From positions 124,001 to 188,000 of the forward strand of contig NZ_JACHJP010000009.1 of assembly GCF_014203715.1 (NCBI RefSeq): DNA of 64,000 nt, read 5' to 3'. The notes under the pieces were generated by a model. The model was given only the letters and a program-made list of their open reading frames with translations. It was not told where the DNA came from and did not search any database. Shown piece after piece: positions 58,045-64,000 of the stretch. Both the position numbers and the translations under genes were made by a program. Positions within the stretch are counted from its first letter, which is position 1. Each line of letters opens with the position of its first letter. Origin of the DNA: Streptosporangium saharense (lineage in GTDB: Bacteria; Actinomycetota; Actinomycetes; Streptosporangiales; Streptosporangiaceae).

Positions 58045-59148
58045 ATGCTTGCAGAACCGCCGAGGGTGGGGTCCCGCTCGGCCGTGGGCCGTCTGCCGAT
58101 GCTGGCCGGTGCCGCCGCCGCGCTGCTCACGGGCCTCTACGGCGGACTCGCGCTCCTGATCCCCGGGATTCCCGCGCCCGAGACGTTCCCGCGCGAGCAC
58201 GGGCCGCTGATGGCGCTGGGCTTCCTCGGCACCCTGATCTGCCTGGAGCGCGCGGTCGCGCTGCGCAGCCGCTGGGGCTACGCCGCCCCCGCGCTCTCGG
58301 CCCTCGGCGCCGTCTGCCTGGCCGCCGGAGCCGAGAAGCCGGGACAGGTGGCGCTGACCGCCGGGGCCGGTTGGCTGGTCGGCATCTACCTGGCGCTGCT
58401 GGGCCGCCGCCTGAGCCGCGAGACGCTCCTGCAGTTGGGCGGGGCGCTGGCCTGGTACGTGAGCGGGCTGCTCTGGCTGGGCGGCCGTCCGGTCTCCGAG
58501 CTGGTCGCCTGGTTCGCCGCGTTCCAGGTGCTGACCATCGCCGGGGAACGCCTGGAACTGGCCCACGTGACCATGCTGCGGCCCGGCGTGGCGAGGGGCC
58601 TGCTCGCCGCCGCCGCGCTGCTCGGCGTCGGCGCCGTGTACTCGGTCTGGGACCCCGTGACCGGGGCGCGGATCACCGGCGTGGGCCTGCTGGCGGTGGC
58701 CGCCTGGCTGGCGTGGTACGACGTCGCCCGGCGCACCGTCCGCGCGCACGGCCTGCCCCGCTACACGGCGGTGTGCCTGCTGGCCGGGTACGGCTGGCTC
58801 GCGCTCTCCGGGGTCCTGTGGACGGCCACCGGCCTGGCCTCGGGCTCCTACCTCTACGACGCGGCGCTGCACGCGGTGTTCCTGGGCTTCGTCATGTCGA
58901 TGGTCTTCGGGCACGCCCCGGTCATCCTGCCCGCCGTCCTGCGGATCCGCCTGCCGTACCGGCCGATCCTGTACGCGCCGCTGGCGCTGCTGCACGCCGC
59001 CGTCGCGCTGCGCGTCGCCGGTGACCTGGCGGGCGCGGGAGCGGTGCGTACGGCGGGCGGGGTGCTCGCCGAGGCGGCCCTGCTCATGTTCGCCGGATGC
59101 GCCGTCACGCTGGCGCTTCGGCCGCCGACCGAAAGGCGACAGAGGTGA
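58045..59148 (+). CDS. NnrS-like multi-helix membrane protein
   Basis: 367 residues from ATG 58045 (ggaagag upstream). About 11 or 12 membrane helices. Landmarks 'REHGPLMALGFLGTLICLER' , 'GERLELAHV' and 'ALHAVFLGFVMSMVFGHAPV' with conserved His residues resemble NnrS, a haem-copper membrane protein linked to NO metabolism. It overlaps the copper nitrite-reductase gene (GTGA), supporting a role in nitrite/NO handling. The family assignment is by pattern and context, not certain. Confidence 0.65.
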   Translation: MLAEPPRVGSRSAVGRLPMLAGAAAALLTGLYGGLALLIPGIPAPETFPREHGPLMALGFLGTLICLERAVALRSRWGYAAPALSALGAVCLAAGAEKPGQVALTAGAGWLVGIYLALLGRRLSRETLLQLGGALAWYVSGLLWLGGRPVSELVAWFAAFQVLTIAGERLELAHVTMLRPGVARGLLAAAALLGVGAVYSVWDPVTGARITGVGLLAVAAWLAWYDVARRTVRAHGLPRYTAVCLLAGYGWLALSGVLWTATGLASGSYLYDAALHAVFLGFVMSMVFGHAPVILPAVLRIRLPYRPILYAPLALLHAAVALRVAGDLAGAGAVRTAGGVLAEAALLMFAGCAVTLALRPPTERRQR

Positions 59149-61718
59149 CACCGGTCGAGATCAGCATCGGGAAGAGACCGCCGTCAGGACCGAGCGAGCC
59201 GGTACGCCGTCGCGCGCCGTGGCATCTGCGGGCCAACGCGCTCGTGGTGGCGTGGCTCGGGCTGACGGTCGCGACGGCGCTGGCGGGGGAGGGGCTGCCC
59301 GCCCCGCGCTGGCTGCTGATCCACGTCTTCCTGCTCGGCGCGGTCACCACCGCCATCCTCATCTGGAGCGAGCACTTCACCGTGGTGCTGCTGCGCGCCC
59401 AGACGCCGGACCCGCGCCTCGGCCTGACCAGGCTGGGACTGCTCAACGCCGCCACCGTGGCCGTGCTGTACGGCGTGGCGGCCGGACCCGCCACGATCGC
59501 CGTGGGAGGGGCGGCCGTGGTCGTGGCGGTCGTGCTCTGGCACGCGGTCGCGCTGGTACGGCTGGCCCGCCGCGCGCTTCCCGGCCGCTTCAGCCACGTC
59601 GTCGCCTGGTATGTGTGCGCGGCCGGGGCGCTGGCGGCCGGAGGCGTCCTCGGTGGGCTGCTGGCCGCGCAGGCCGGTGGCGGCGTCCTGCACGAGAGGA
59701 CGCAGGCGGCGCACGCCGAGGTGAACCTGTTCGGCTGGGTCGGCCTGACCGTGCTCGGCACGCTGTTCACGCTCTGGCCCACGGTGCTGCGCACGCGTCT
59801 GTCCGAGCGGACCCGCAGAGCCTCCGCCATGGGGCTGAGGCTTACCGTTCCCGGCCTGACGCTGCTGACCGGTGGCCTGCTGGTGGATCTCCGCTGGGTG
59901 GCGGCCGCCGGACTGGTGACGTACGCGGCCGGGACGGCGGCGGCGCTGGTGCCGCTCGTGGAGGCGGTGCGCGCCCGCCGCCCGCACACCGGCGCGGCCT
60001 GGACGCTGGGGGCCGGGGTCGTCTGGTTCGAGATCGCGCTCGTGGTCAACGCGGTGATCGTCGTCACGCGGCCGACGGGCGAGGTCGCCGGGGCGCTGGA
60101 GCCGCTGCTGCCGCTGGTGCTGGCCGGGTTCGTCGCCCAGGTGCTGCTCGGCTCGCTGCTGCACCTGCTTCCCGCCGTGCTGGGCGGCGGCCCGGCCCGG
60201 TTCAAGGAGAACGCGGCGACGCTCGAACGCGGCTGGACGGTACGGCTGGCGGCCTTCAACCTCGGGGCGCCGCTGCTCGCGCTTCCCGTGCCGCGTCCGC
60301 TCACCCTGCTGGGCTGGGCCCTGGTGCTGGCCTCGGGCGCGGCGTTCGTCGTGCTGGCCGCGGTCACCCTGCTGCGGGCGGCCACCCCGGCCACCCCGGG
60401 GGTGCGGCGTCCCAGTCCCGTCCTGGCCGGGGTGACCGCGGGGTGCCTGCTGACGGCCGCCGCGGTCGTGGTCGCGGTCAGTGGCGGATCCGGTCCCGCG
60501 ACGACGGTCGTCGCCACGGGCGCCAAGACGGTCGAGGTGACACTGTCGGGGATGCGTGTCCGGCCGTCGGTGATCGAGGCCGCCCCCGGCACCGTACTGA
60601 CCCTGCGCGTCACCAACACCGACGCCCAGCGCCACGACCTGCGGCTGGCGACCGGTGAGCGCACCCCGCTGCTGGCGGCGGGGCAGAGCGCCACGCTGAC
60701 GCTGAAGCCGCTCGGCGAGGCGGTCGACGGCTGGTGCACCGTGGCCGGGCACCGGGCGGCCGGTATGACGATGCGGATCGTCCCCACCGGCACCCAGCCG
60801 GAGGCGGGGACCGAGCACAAGGAACACGGCGGCATGATGAGCCCTCTGGACCTCGCCGCGCCGATGTCGCCGGGCTGGAAGCCGTACGACGCGACACTCA
60901 GGCCCGCGCCCGGCGGCAGCGAGCACGCCGTGGAGATCCGGGTGGACGACCGGGTCGTGCGGGAGGTCGCGCCCGGGGTGCGGCAGCGGGTGTGGACGTT
61001 CAACGGGACGGTTCCCGGGCCGGTTCTGCGGGGCAGGGTCGGCGACGTTTTCACGGTGACGTTCGTCAACGGCGGCTCCATGGGGCACGGCATCGACTTC
61101 CACGCCGGGGCGACCGCCCCCGACGGGCCCATGCGCACGATCCAGCCGGGCGAGCGGCTGGTCTACCGGTTCCGCGCGGACTACGCGGGGGCGTGGCTGT
61201 ACCACTGCTCGACCATGCCCATGAGCCAGCACATCGCGAACGGCATGTACGGAGCGGTGATCATCGATCCTCCGGACCTGGCACGCGCGGACCGTGAGTA
61301 TCTCCTGGTCTCCGGGGAGCTCTACCTCGGGGAACCGGGCAGCGACGCCCAGGTCGTCAAGCTGCGCGAGGGCCGTCCCGACGGGTGGATGTTCAACGGG
61401 ACCGCCGCCGGTTACGACCACGCCCCGCTGGAGGCGAAGGCCGGTGAACGGGTGCGGATCTGGGCGGTCGCCGCCGGGCCGAACTCGGGTACGGCGCTGC
61501 ACGTCGTGGGGGCGCCGTTCGACACGGTCTACGAGGAGGGGGCCTACCGGCTGCGCGCCGACGATCCTGGGGGCGCGCAGGTGCTGGATCTGGCCCCGGC
61601 GCAGGGAGGCTTCGCCGAACTGGTCTTTCCCGAGCCGGGCACCTATCCGGTGGTCGACCACCTGATGCGCAACGCCGAGGGCGGAGCGCACGGGCTGTTC
61701 CGGGTGGGCGTGCGATGA
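59145..61718 (+). CDS. nirK: Membrane-fused copper nitrite reductase (NirK-like)
   Basis: 857 residues from GTG 59145. The N-terminal half (to about 440) is a bundle of some ten or more membrane helices. After a linking cupredoxin-like piece (about 460-545, 'VEVTLSGMRVRPSVIEAAPG'), residues 600-857 form a two-domain multicopper core. Type 1 Cu: H648, C688, H696, M701; type 2 Cu: H653, H687 and a further His near 786; D651 is in the NirK Asp position ('HGIDFH', 'YHCSTMPMSQHIANGM'). Expected to reduce nitrite to NO outside the membrane. Follows the NnrS-like gene and precedes a CopD-like gene. Confidence 0.82.
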   Translation: MTPVEISIGKRPPSGPSEPVRRRAPWHLRANALVVAWLGLTVATALAGEGLPAPRWLLIHVFLLGAVTTAILIWSEHFTVVLLRAQTPDPRLGLTRLGLLNAATVAVLYGVAAGPATIAVGGAAVVVAVVLWHAVALVRLARRALPGRFSHVVAWYVCAAGALAAGGVLGGLLAAQAGGGVLHERTQAAHAEVNLFGWVGLTVLGTLFTLWPTVLRTRLSERTRRASAMGLRLTVPGLTLLTGGLLVDLRWVAAAGLVTYAAGTAAALVPLVEAVRARRPHTGAAWTLGAGVVWFEIALVVNAVIVVTRPTGEVAGALEPLLPLVLAGFVAQVLLGSLLHLLPAVLGGGPARFKENAATLERGWTVRLAAFNLGAPLLALPVPRPLTLLGWALVLASGAAFVVLAAVTLLRAATPATPGVRRPSPVLAGVTAGCLLTAAAVVVAVSGGSGPATTVVATGAKTVEVTLSGMRVRPSVIEAAPGTVLTLRVTNTDAQRHDLRLATGERTPLLAAGQSATLTLKPLGEAVDGWCTVAGHRAAGMTMRIVPTGTQPEAGTEHKEHGGMMSPLDLAAPMSPGWKPYDATLRPAPGGSEHAVEIRVDDRVVREVAPGVRQRVWTFNGTVPGPVLRGRVGDVFTVTFVNGGSMGHGIDFHAGATAPDGPMRTIQPGERLVYRFRADYAGAWLYHCSTMPMSQHIANGMYGAVIIDPPDLARADREYLLVSGELYLGEPGSDAQVVKLREGRPDGWMFNGTAAGYDHAPLEAKAGERVRIWAVAAGPNSGTALHVVGAPFDTVYEEGAYRLRADDPGGAQVLDLAPAQGGFAELVFPEPGTYPVVDHLMRNAEGGAHGLFRVGVR

Positions 61719-62152
61719 CCTGGTGGACGGTGGTGCGCTTCGCGCACGTGCTGTCGGCGGCGCTGTGGGTCGGCGGGCAGTTGACGGTCTCGCTGGTGCT
61801 GCTGCCGCTGGCCCGGCGCCTGCTGGACGTGGAACGGCGTGGCCAGGTGCTGAGGGCGGTCGGGCGCCGCTTCGGGATGTTCACCGGCGCGGTGTTCCTG
61901 CCGGTGCAGCTCGGCACGGGCGTCGCCCTCGCCTGGCACAAGGGCGTCACCTGGGCCTCGCTGGCCGAGCCCGGCTACGGGCGGATCCTGGCCGCGAAAC
62001 TGCTGCTGTTCTGCGCGGTCATGGTCGCCGCGGCCCTGCACGGCTGGGCGACGGGTGCCAAACGCCCCGGCCTGGCGCGGACCATGGCGGTGACGGCACT
62101 GGTCGGCTCGGTCGGCGTGGTACTGCTGGCCACCGCCCTGCCCGCCACCTGA
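61715..62152 (+). CDS. CopD-like four-helix membrane protein
   Basis: 145 residues from ATG 61715, overlapping the NirK stop (ATGA). Four membrane helices with conserved His: 'VVRFAHVLSAALWVGGQLTV', 'GRRFGMFTGAVFLPVQLGTG', 'ILAAKLLLFCAVMVAAALHG' and the C-terminal helix. The pattern 'H(V/I)LSAALWVGG' is that of CopD/DUF2269-type proteins involved in copper or haem at the membrane. Probably supports copper loading or electron supply for the nitrite reductase. Confidence 0.75.
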   Translation: MTWWTVVRFAHVLSAALWVGGQLTVSLVLLPLARRLLDVERRGQVLRAVGRRFGMFTGAVFLPVQLGTGVALAWHKGVTWASLAEPGYGRILAAKLLLFCAVMVAAALHGWATGAKRPGLARTMAVTALVGSVGVVLLATALPAT

Positions 62153-62505
62153 GTCCGTGGACTCACGGGGGTCGTGTCGCGGTCCGTGGGTTCACTGAAC
62201 TGGGCCGTCCGTGAACCCATGGCTGATCCGTACCGCCGTTTGTGGACCTACGGGGTGGTCCATGTCGCGGTCCGTGAACCCTGCGGGATCTGTGTTGTCG
62301 TCCGTGGACTCCACGGGCGACCCGGGCGTCGTCCGTGGTTCGCCGGGTTACCCGTGTCGCGGTCCATGAACTTGCGAGGCGTCCGTGCCGCCGTCCGTGG
62401 ACCATGGGGGACGCGTGTCGTCGTCCGCGAACCCACGAGGTGGCCCGCGGCGCGGTTCGTGGACCCGGGGTGCCCCATGCCGTGCCGTCCGGTTCCACGG
62501 CAACG
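62153..62505. repeat. Degenerate tandem array, about 31-bp period
   Basis: About twelve copies of an element like 'GTGTCGCGGTCCGTGGACC', with the core (T(C/T)CGTG) at 62154, 62183, 62208, 62239, 62271, 62301, 62332, 62363, 62394, 62424, 62456 and 62488; spacing is mostly 29-32. No gene is supported: the open frames have no start signal. Fills the space between the nirK operon and the ArsR gene. Confidence 0.8.
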
Positions 62506-62506
62506 G

Positions 62507-62839
62507 TCACCGTTGTGATCGTCTGGTGGCCGCGGAGATGACGCTGGCGAGGAGGCCGGGGAAGAGGGTGTCGAGGTCGGTGCTGCGCAGGGAGTTGATT
62601 TTCGCGGTGCCCCGGTAGACCTGGTTGATGACCCCGGCCTCACGCAGGACGCGGTAGTGGTGCGTCCCGGTGGACTTGGTGACGGCCAGTTCTATCTCCG
62701 AGCACGCGGCTCCGTCCTCCGTCGTGGCGAGGAAGCGCACGATCTCCAGGCGCATGGGATCGGCGAGCGCGTGCAGCACCGCCTCCAGGTGGATCTCCTC
62801 GACGTCCGGATGTTCCAGAACCCTCATGTGCGTTGGCAC
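62507..62839 (-). CDS. ArsR-type winged-helix regulator
   Basis: 110 residues from GTG 62839 (gaggtgaggg just upstream; ATG 62827 possible). 'LEAVLHALADPMRLEIVRFL' and 'CSEIELAVTKSTGTHHYRVL' 'REAGVINQVYRGTAKINSLR' form the HTH and wing. There is no metal-binding CxC motif, so it senses something other than As/Sb. Divergent from the Old Yellow Enzyme gene, with two palindromes between; such pairs respond to electrophiles or quinones. Confidence 0.88.
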   Translation of the reverse strand: MPTHMRVLEHPDVEEIHLEAVLHALADPMRLEIVRFLATTEDGAACSEIELAVTKSTGTHHYRVLREAGVINQVYRGTAKINSLRSTDLDTLFPGLLASVISAATRRSQR

Positions 62840-62868
62840 CCCCTCACCTCTCCATATTACGCCATTTG

Positions 62869-62896
62869 TCGTACTACGATGAGTTTCGTATTACGA
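62869..62896. promoter_or_regulatory. Paired palindromic operators for the ArsR-type regulator
   Basis: 'TCGTA-C-TACGA' (62869-62879) and 'TCGTA-T-TACGA' (62886-62896), centres 17 bp apart, with a half site 'TCGTA' at about 62903. Located between the divergent regulator and Old Yellow Enzyme genes. Confidence 0.8.
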
Positions 62897-62939
62897 TGCC
62901 TGTCGTACAAGCCGACGTCGAACGAACCGAGAGGCCCCC

Positions 62940-64000
62940 ATGCTGTTCGACCCCATCACCCTGCGCTCGCTGACGATCCCCAACCGCGTCTGGATGGCGC
63001 CGATGTGCCAGTACTCGGCGGCCACGGACGGCCCCGAGACGGGGGTGCCGCACGACTGGCACCTCTCCCACCTGGGGGCCCGCGCGGTCGGCGGCGCCGG
63101 GCTGATCCTCACCGAGGCCACGGCCGTCTCCCCGGAGGGCCGGATCAGCCCCGCCGACCTGGGCCTGTGGAACGACCGCCAGGAGCGGGCGTTCGCCAGG
63201 ATCACCCGCTTCCTCGGGGAGCACGGCACCGTGCCCGGCATCCAGCTCGCGCACGCCGGGCGCAAGGCGTCGACGGACCGGCCGTGGCGCGGCGGCGGGC
63301 CGGTCGGCGCCACGGGCGGCGGCTGGCAGCCGGTCGGGCCGAGCCCGGTCCCGTTCGCCGAGGGCTACCCGGTACCGAAGGAGCTGACCCGGGAGGAGAT
63401 CCGGCGCGTCGTCGACGACTTCGCCCAGGCGGCCCGGCGCGCCCTGCGGGCCGGTTTCCAGGTGGTCGAGGTGCACGGCGCGCACGGCTACCTGATCGGC
63501 GAGTTCCTCTCCTCGCACAGCAACCGCCGCACCGACGACTACGGCGGCCCGTTCGAGAACCGCGTCCGGCTCGCCCTTGAGGTCGTCGAGGCCGTACGTT
63601 CCGTCTGGCCCGAGGAACTCCCGGTGTTCTTCCGCGTCTCGGCCACCGACTGGCTCACCGAGAACCCCGAGGACGAACGCGAGGGCTGGACCGCGGACGA
63701 GACCGTGCTCCTGGCCAAGGAGCTGCTCTCCCGTGGCGTCGACCTGCTCGACACCTCGACCGGAGGCAACGCCCCCGGCGTGCGGATCCCCCTCGGCCCC
63801 GGCTACCAGGTGCCGTTCGCGGCCCGGGTCCGCACCGAGACCGGCATGCCGGTCGGCGCCGTCGGCCTGATCACTGAGCCGCACCAGGCCGAGGAGATCG
63901 TCGCCTCGGGGCAGGCCGACGCCGTACTGCTCGGGCGTGAGCTGCTGCGCGACCCCCACTGGCCGCACCGGGCGGCCCGCGAGCTGGCGGCCTCCGCTCC
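62940..64000 (+). CDS. Old Yellow Enzyme family NADH:flavin oxidoreductase (3' end outside window)
   Basis: ATG 62940; 353 codons are visible and the frame is open at the right edge, close to the family's usual 350-370. FMN TIM barrel: 'LTIPNRVWMAPMCQYSAATD' with the YqjM-type Cys, 'PGIQLAHAGRKAS', 'VVEVHGAHGYLIGEFLS' (substrate-binding His pair), 'NRRTDDYGGPFENR' and 'VGLITEPHQAEEIVASGQAD' 'AVLLGRELLRDPHW'. Reduces activated C=C bonds, quinones or nitro compounds with NAD(P)H. Likely induced through the divergent ArsR-type regulator. Confidence 0.93.
   Translation, partial: MLFDPITLRSLTIPNRVWMAPMCQYSAATDGPETGVPHDWHLSHLGARAVGGAGLILTEATAVSPEGRISPADLGLWNDRQERAFARITRFLGEHGTVPGIQLAHAGRKASTDRPWRGGGPVGATGGGWQPVGPSPVPFAEGYPVPKELTREEIRRVVDDFAQAARRALRAGFQVVEVHGAHGYLIGEFLSSHSNRRTDDYGGPFENRVRLALEVVEAVRSVWPEELPVFFRVSATDWLTENPEDEREGWTADETVLLAKELLSRGVDLLDTSTGGNAPGVRIPLGPGYQVPFAARVRTETGMPVGAVGLITEPHQAEEIVASGQADAVLLGRELLRDPHWPHRAARELAASA

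Noticed and set aside
59184-61691. Long minus-strand open frames opposite nirK
   Set aside because: Antisense shadows of the copper protein gene; Arg/Gly/Pro-rich and without family similarity.
62153-62505. CRISPR array
   Set aside because: The copies are degenerate throughout, with no constant repeat alternating with unique spacers, and no cas gene is present.
1-64000. tRNA or rRNA genes, prophage, integrative element ends
   Set aside because: No tRNA-like cloverleaf, integrase, phage structural gene or attachment-site pair was recognised; a tRNAscan or Infernal run would be decisive.
1-64000. High frequency of GTACGG
   Set aside because: It looks common, but I saw no clear strand or position bias, so it may only reflect composition and codon choice.

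Overview
The window is high-GC DNA typical of a filamentous actinomycete. The gene content (DUF397 remnants, ECF sigma factor with a SnoaL-like tail, NrfD-type formate dehydrogenase, Acr3/ArsO arsenic genes, DevR/DosR-like boxes, dense ATGA/GTGA/TGATG stop-start overlaps) fits Streptosporangiaceae such as Nonomuraea, Streptosporangium or Microbispora. That placement is an inference; no 16S or other marker gene is present. No rRNA, tRNA, CRISPR array, prophage or intact insertion sequence was seen. The window opens inside a PepSY membrane protein and closes inside an Old Yellow Enzyme gene.

Layout. 1-3.0 kb: end of a PepSY-TM gene, a strong terminator, decayed YCII/ECF-sigma and IS256 fragments, and two small intact genes. 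3.0-9.3 kb: a CarAa-like Rieske oxygenase, a LigB-type extradiol dioxygenase and two alpha/beta hydrolases, facing an IclR regulator, an M20-like protein that has lost its metal ligands and a coupled mini membrane protein. 9.5-12.7 kb: a BtuFCD-type vitamin B12 importer behind a cobalamin riboswitch. 12.7-16.3 kb: an aminoglycoside-phosphotransferase-fold kinase divergent from an alanyl-tRNA synthetase. 16.3-20.0 kb: a lipoprotein, a 41-aa peptide gene overlapping an isoaspartyl-methyltransferase-like gene, and a decayed partial duplication of that block. 20-25.9 kb: regulators, a NYN nuclease, a HAD phosphatase, an endonuclease/exonuclease/phosphatase-fold protein, a MarR/VOC divergent pair and DUF397 remnants. 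25.9-28.5 kb: an ECF sigma factor operon and two minisatellites.

28.6-34.4 kb: a formate dehydrogenase operon (HTH protein, FdhA with cysteine, FeS subunit, NrfD subunit, mini membrane protein). 34.4-47.3 kb: accessory enzymes and regulators (flavodoxin-like reductase, glycosyltransferase, HAD phosphatase, P450 with regulator, SDR/TetR, WYL/FAD monooxygenase, LysR/acetyltransferase, SDR, basic amino acid decarboxylase, hemerythrin). 47.4-51.4 kb: an arsenic island with ArsO-ArsR on one strand and ArsR-Acr3-ArsC on the other. 51.7-55.5 kb: a PP2C phosphatase, DUF2071, topoisomerase IB and a second hemerythrin. 55.8-62.2 kb: a nitronate-monooxygenase-like gene and a membrane protein divergent from an NnrS-like / membrane-fused copper nitrite reductase / CopD-like operon, with several DevR/DosR-like boxes between them. 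62.15-62.5 kb: a degenerate array of about 31 bp period. 62.5-64 kb: an ArsR-type regulator with palindromic operators, divergent from an Old Yellow Enzyme.

Functional themes. Formate oxidation, nitrite/NO chemistry, hemerythrins and DosR-like boxes suggest low-oxygen or nitrosative-stress physiology. Separate modules handle aromatic ring cleavage, arsenic resistance and B12 uptake. The most unusual signals are the duplicated peptide/methyltransferase pair, the metal-ligand-less M20 protein, the DosR-like promoter in front of the nitrite reductase operon, the 31-bp array, repeat expansions inside coding sequence, and a strand-biased TGGGGGAG octamer.
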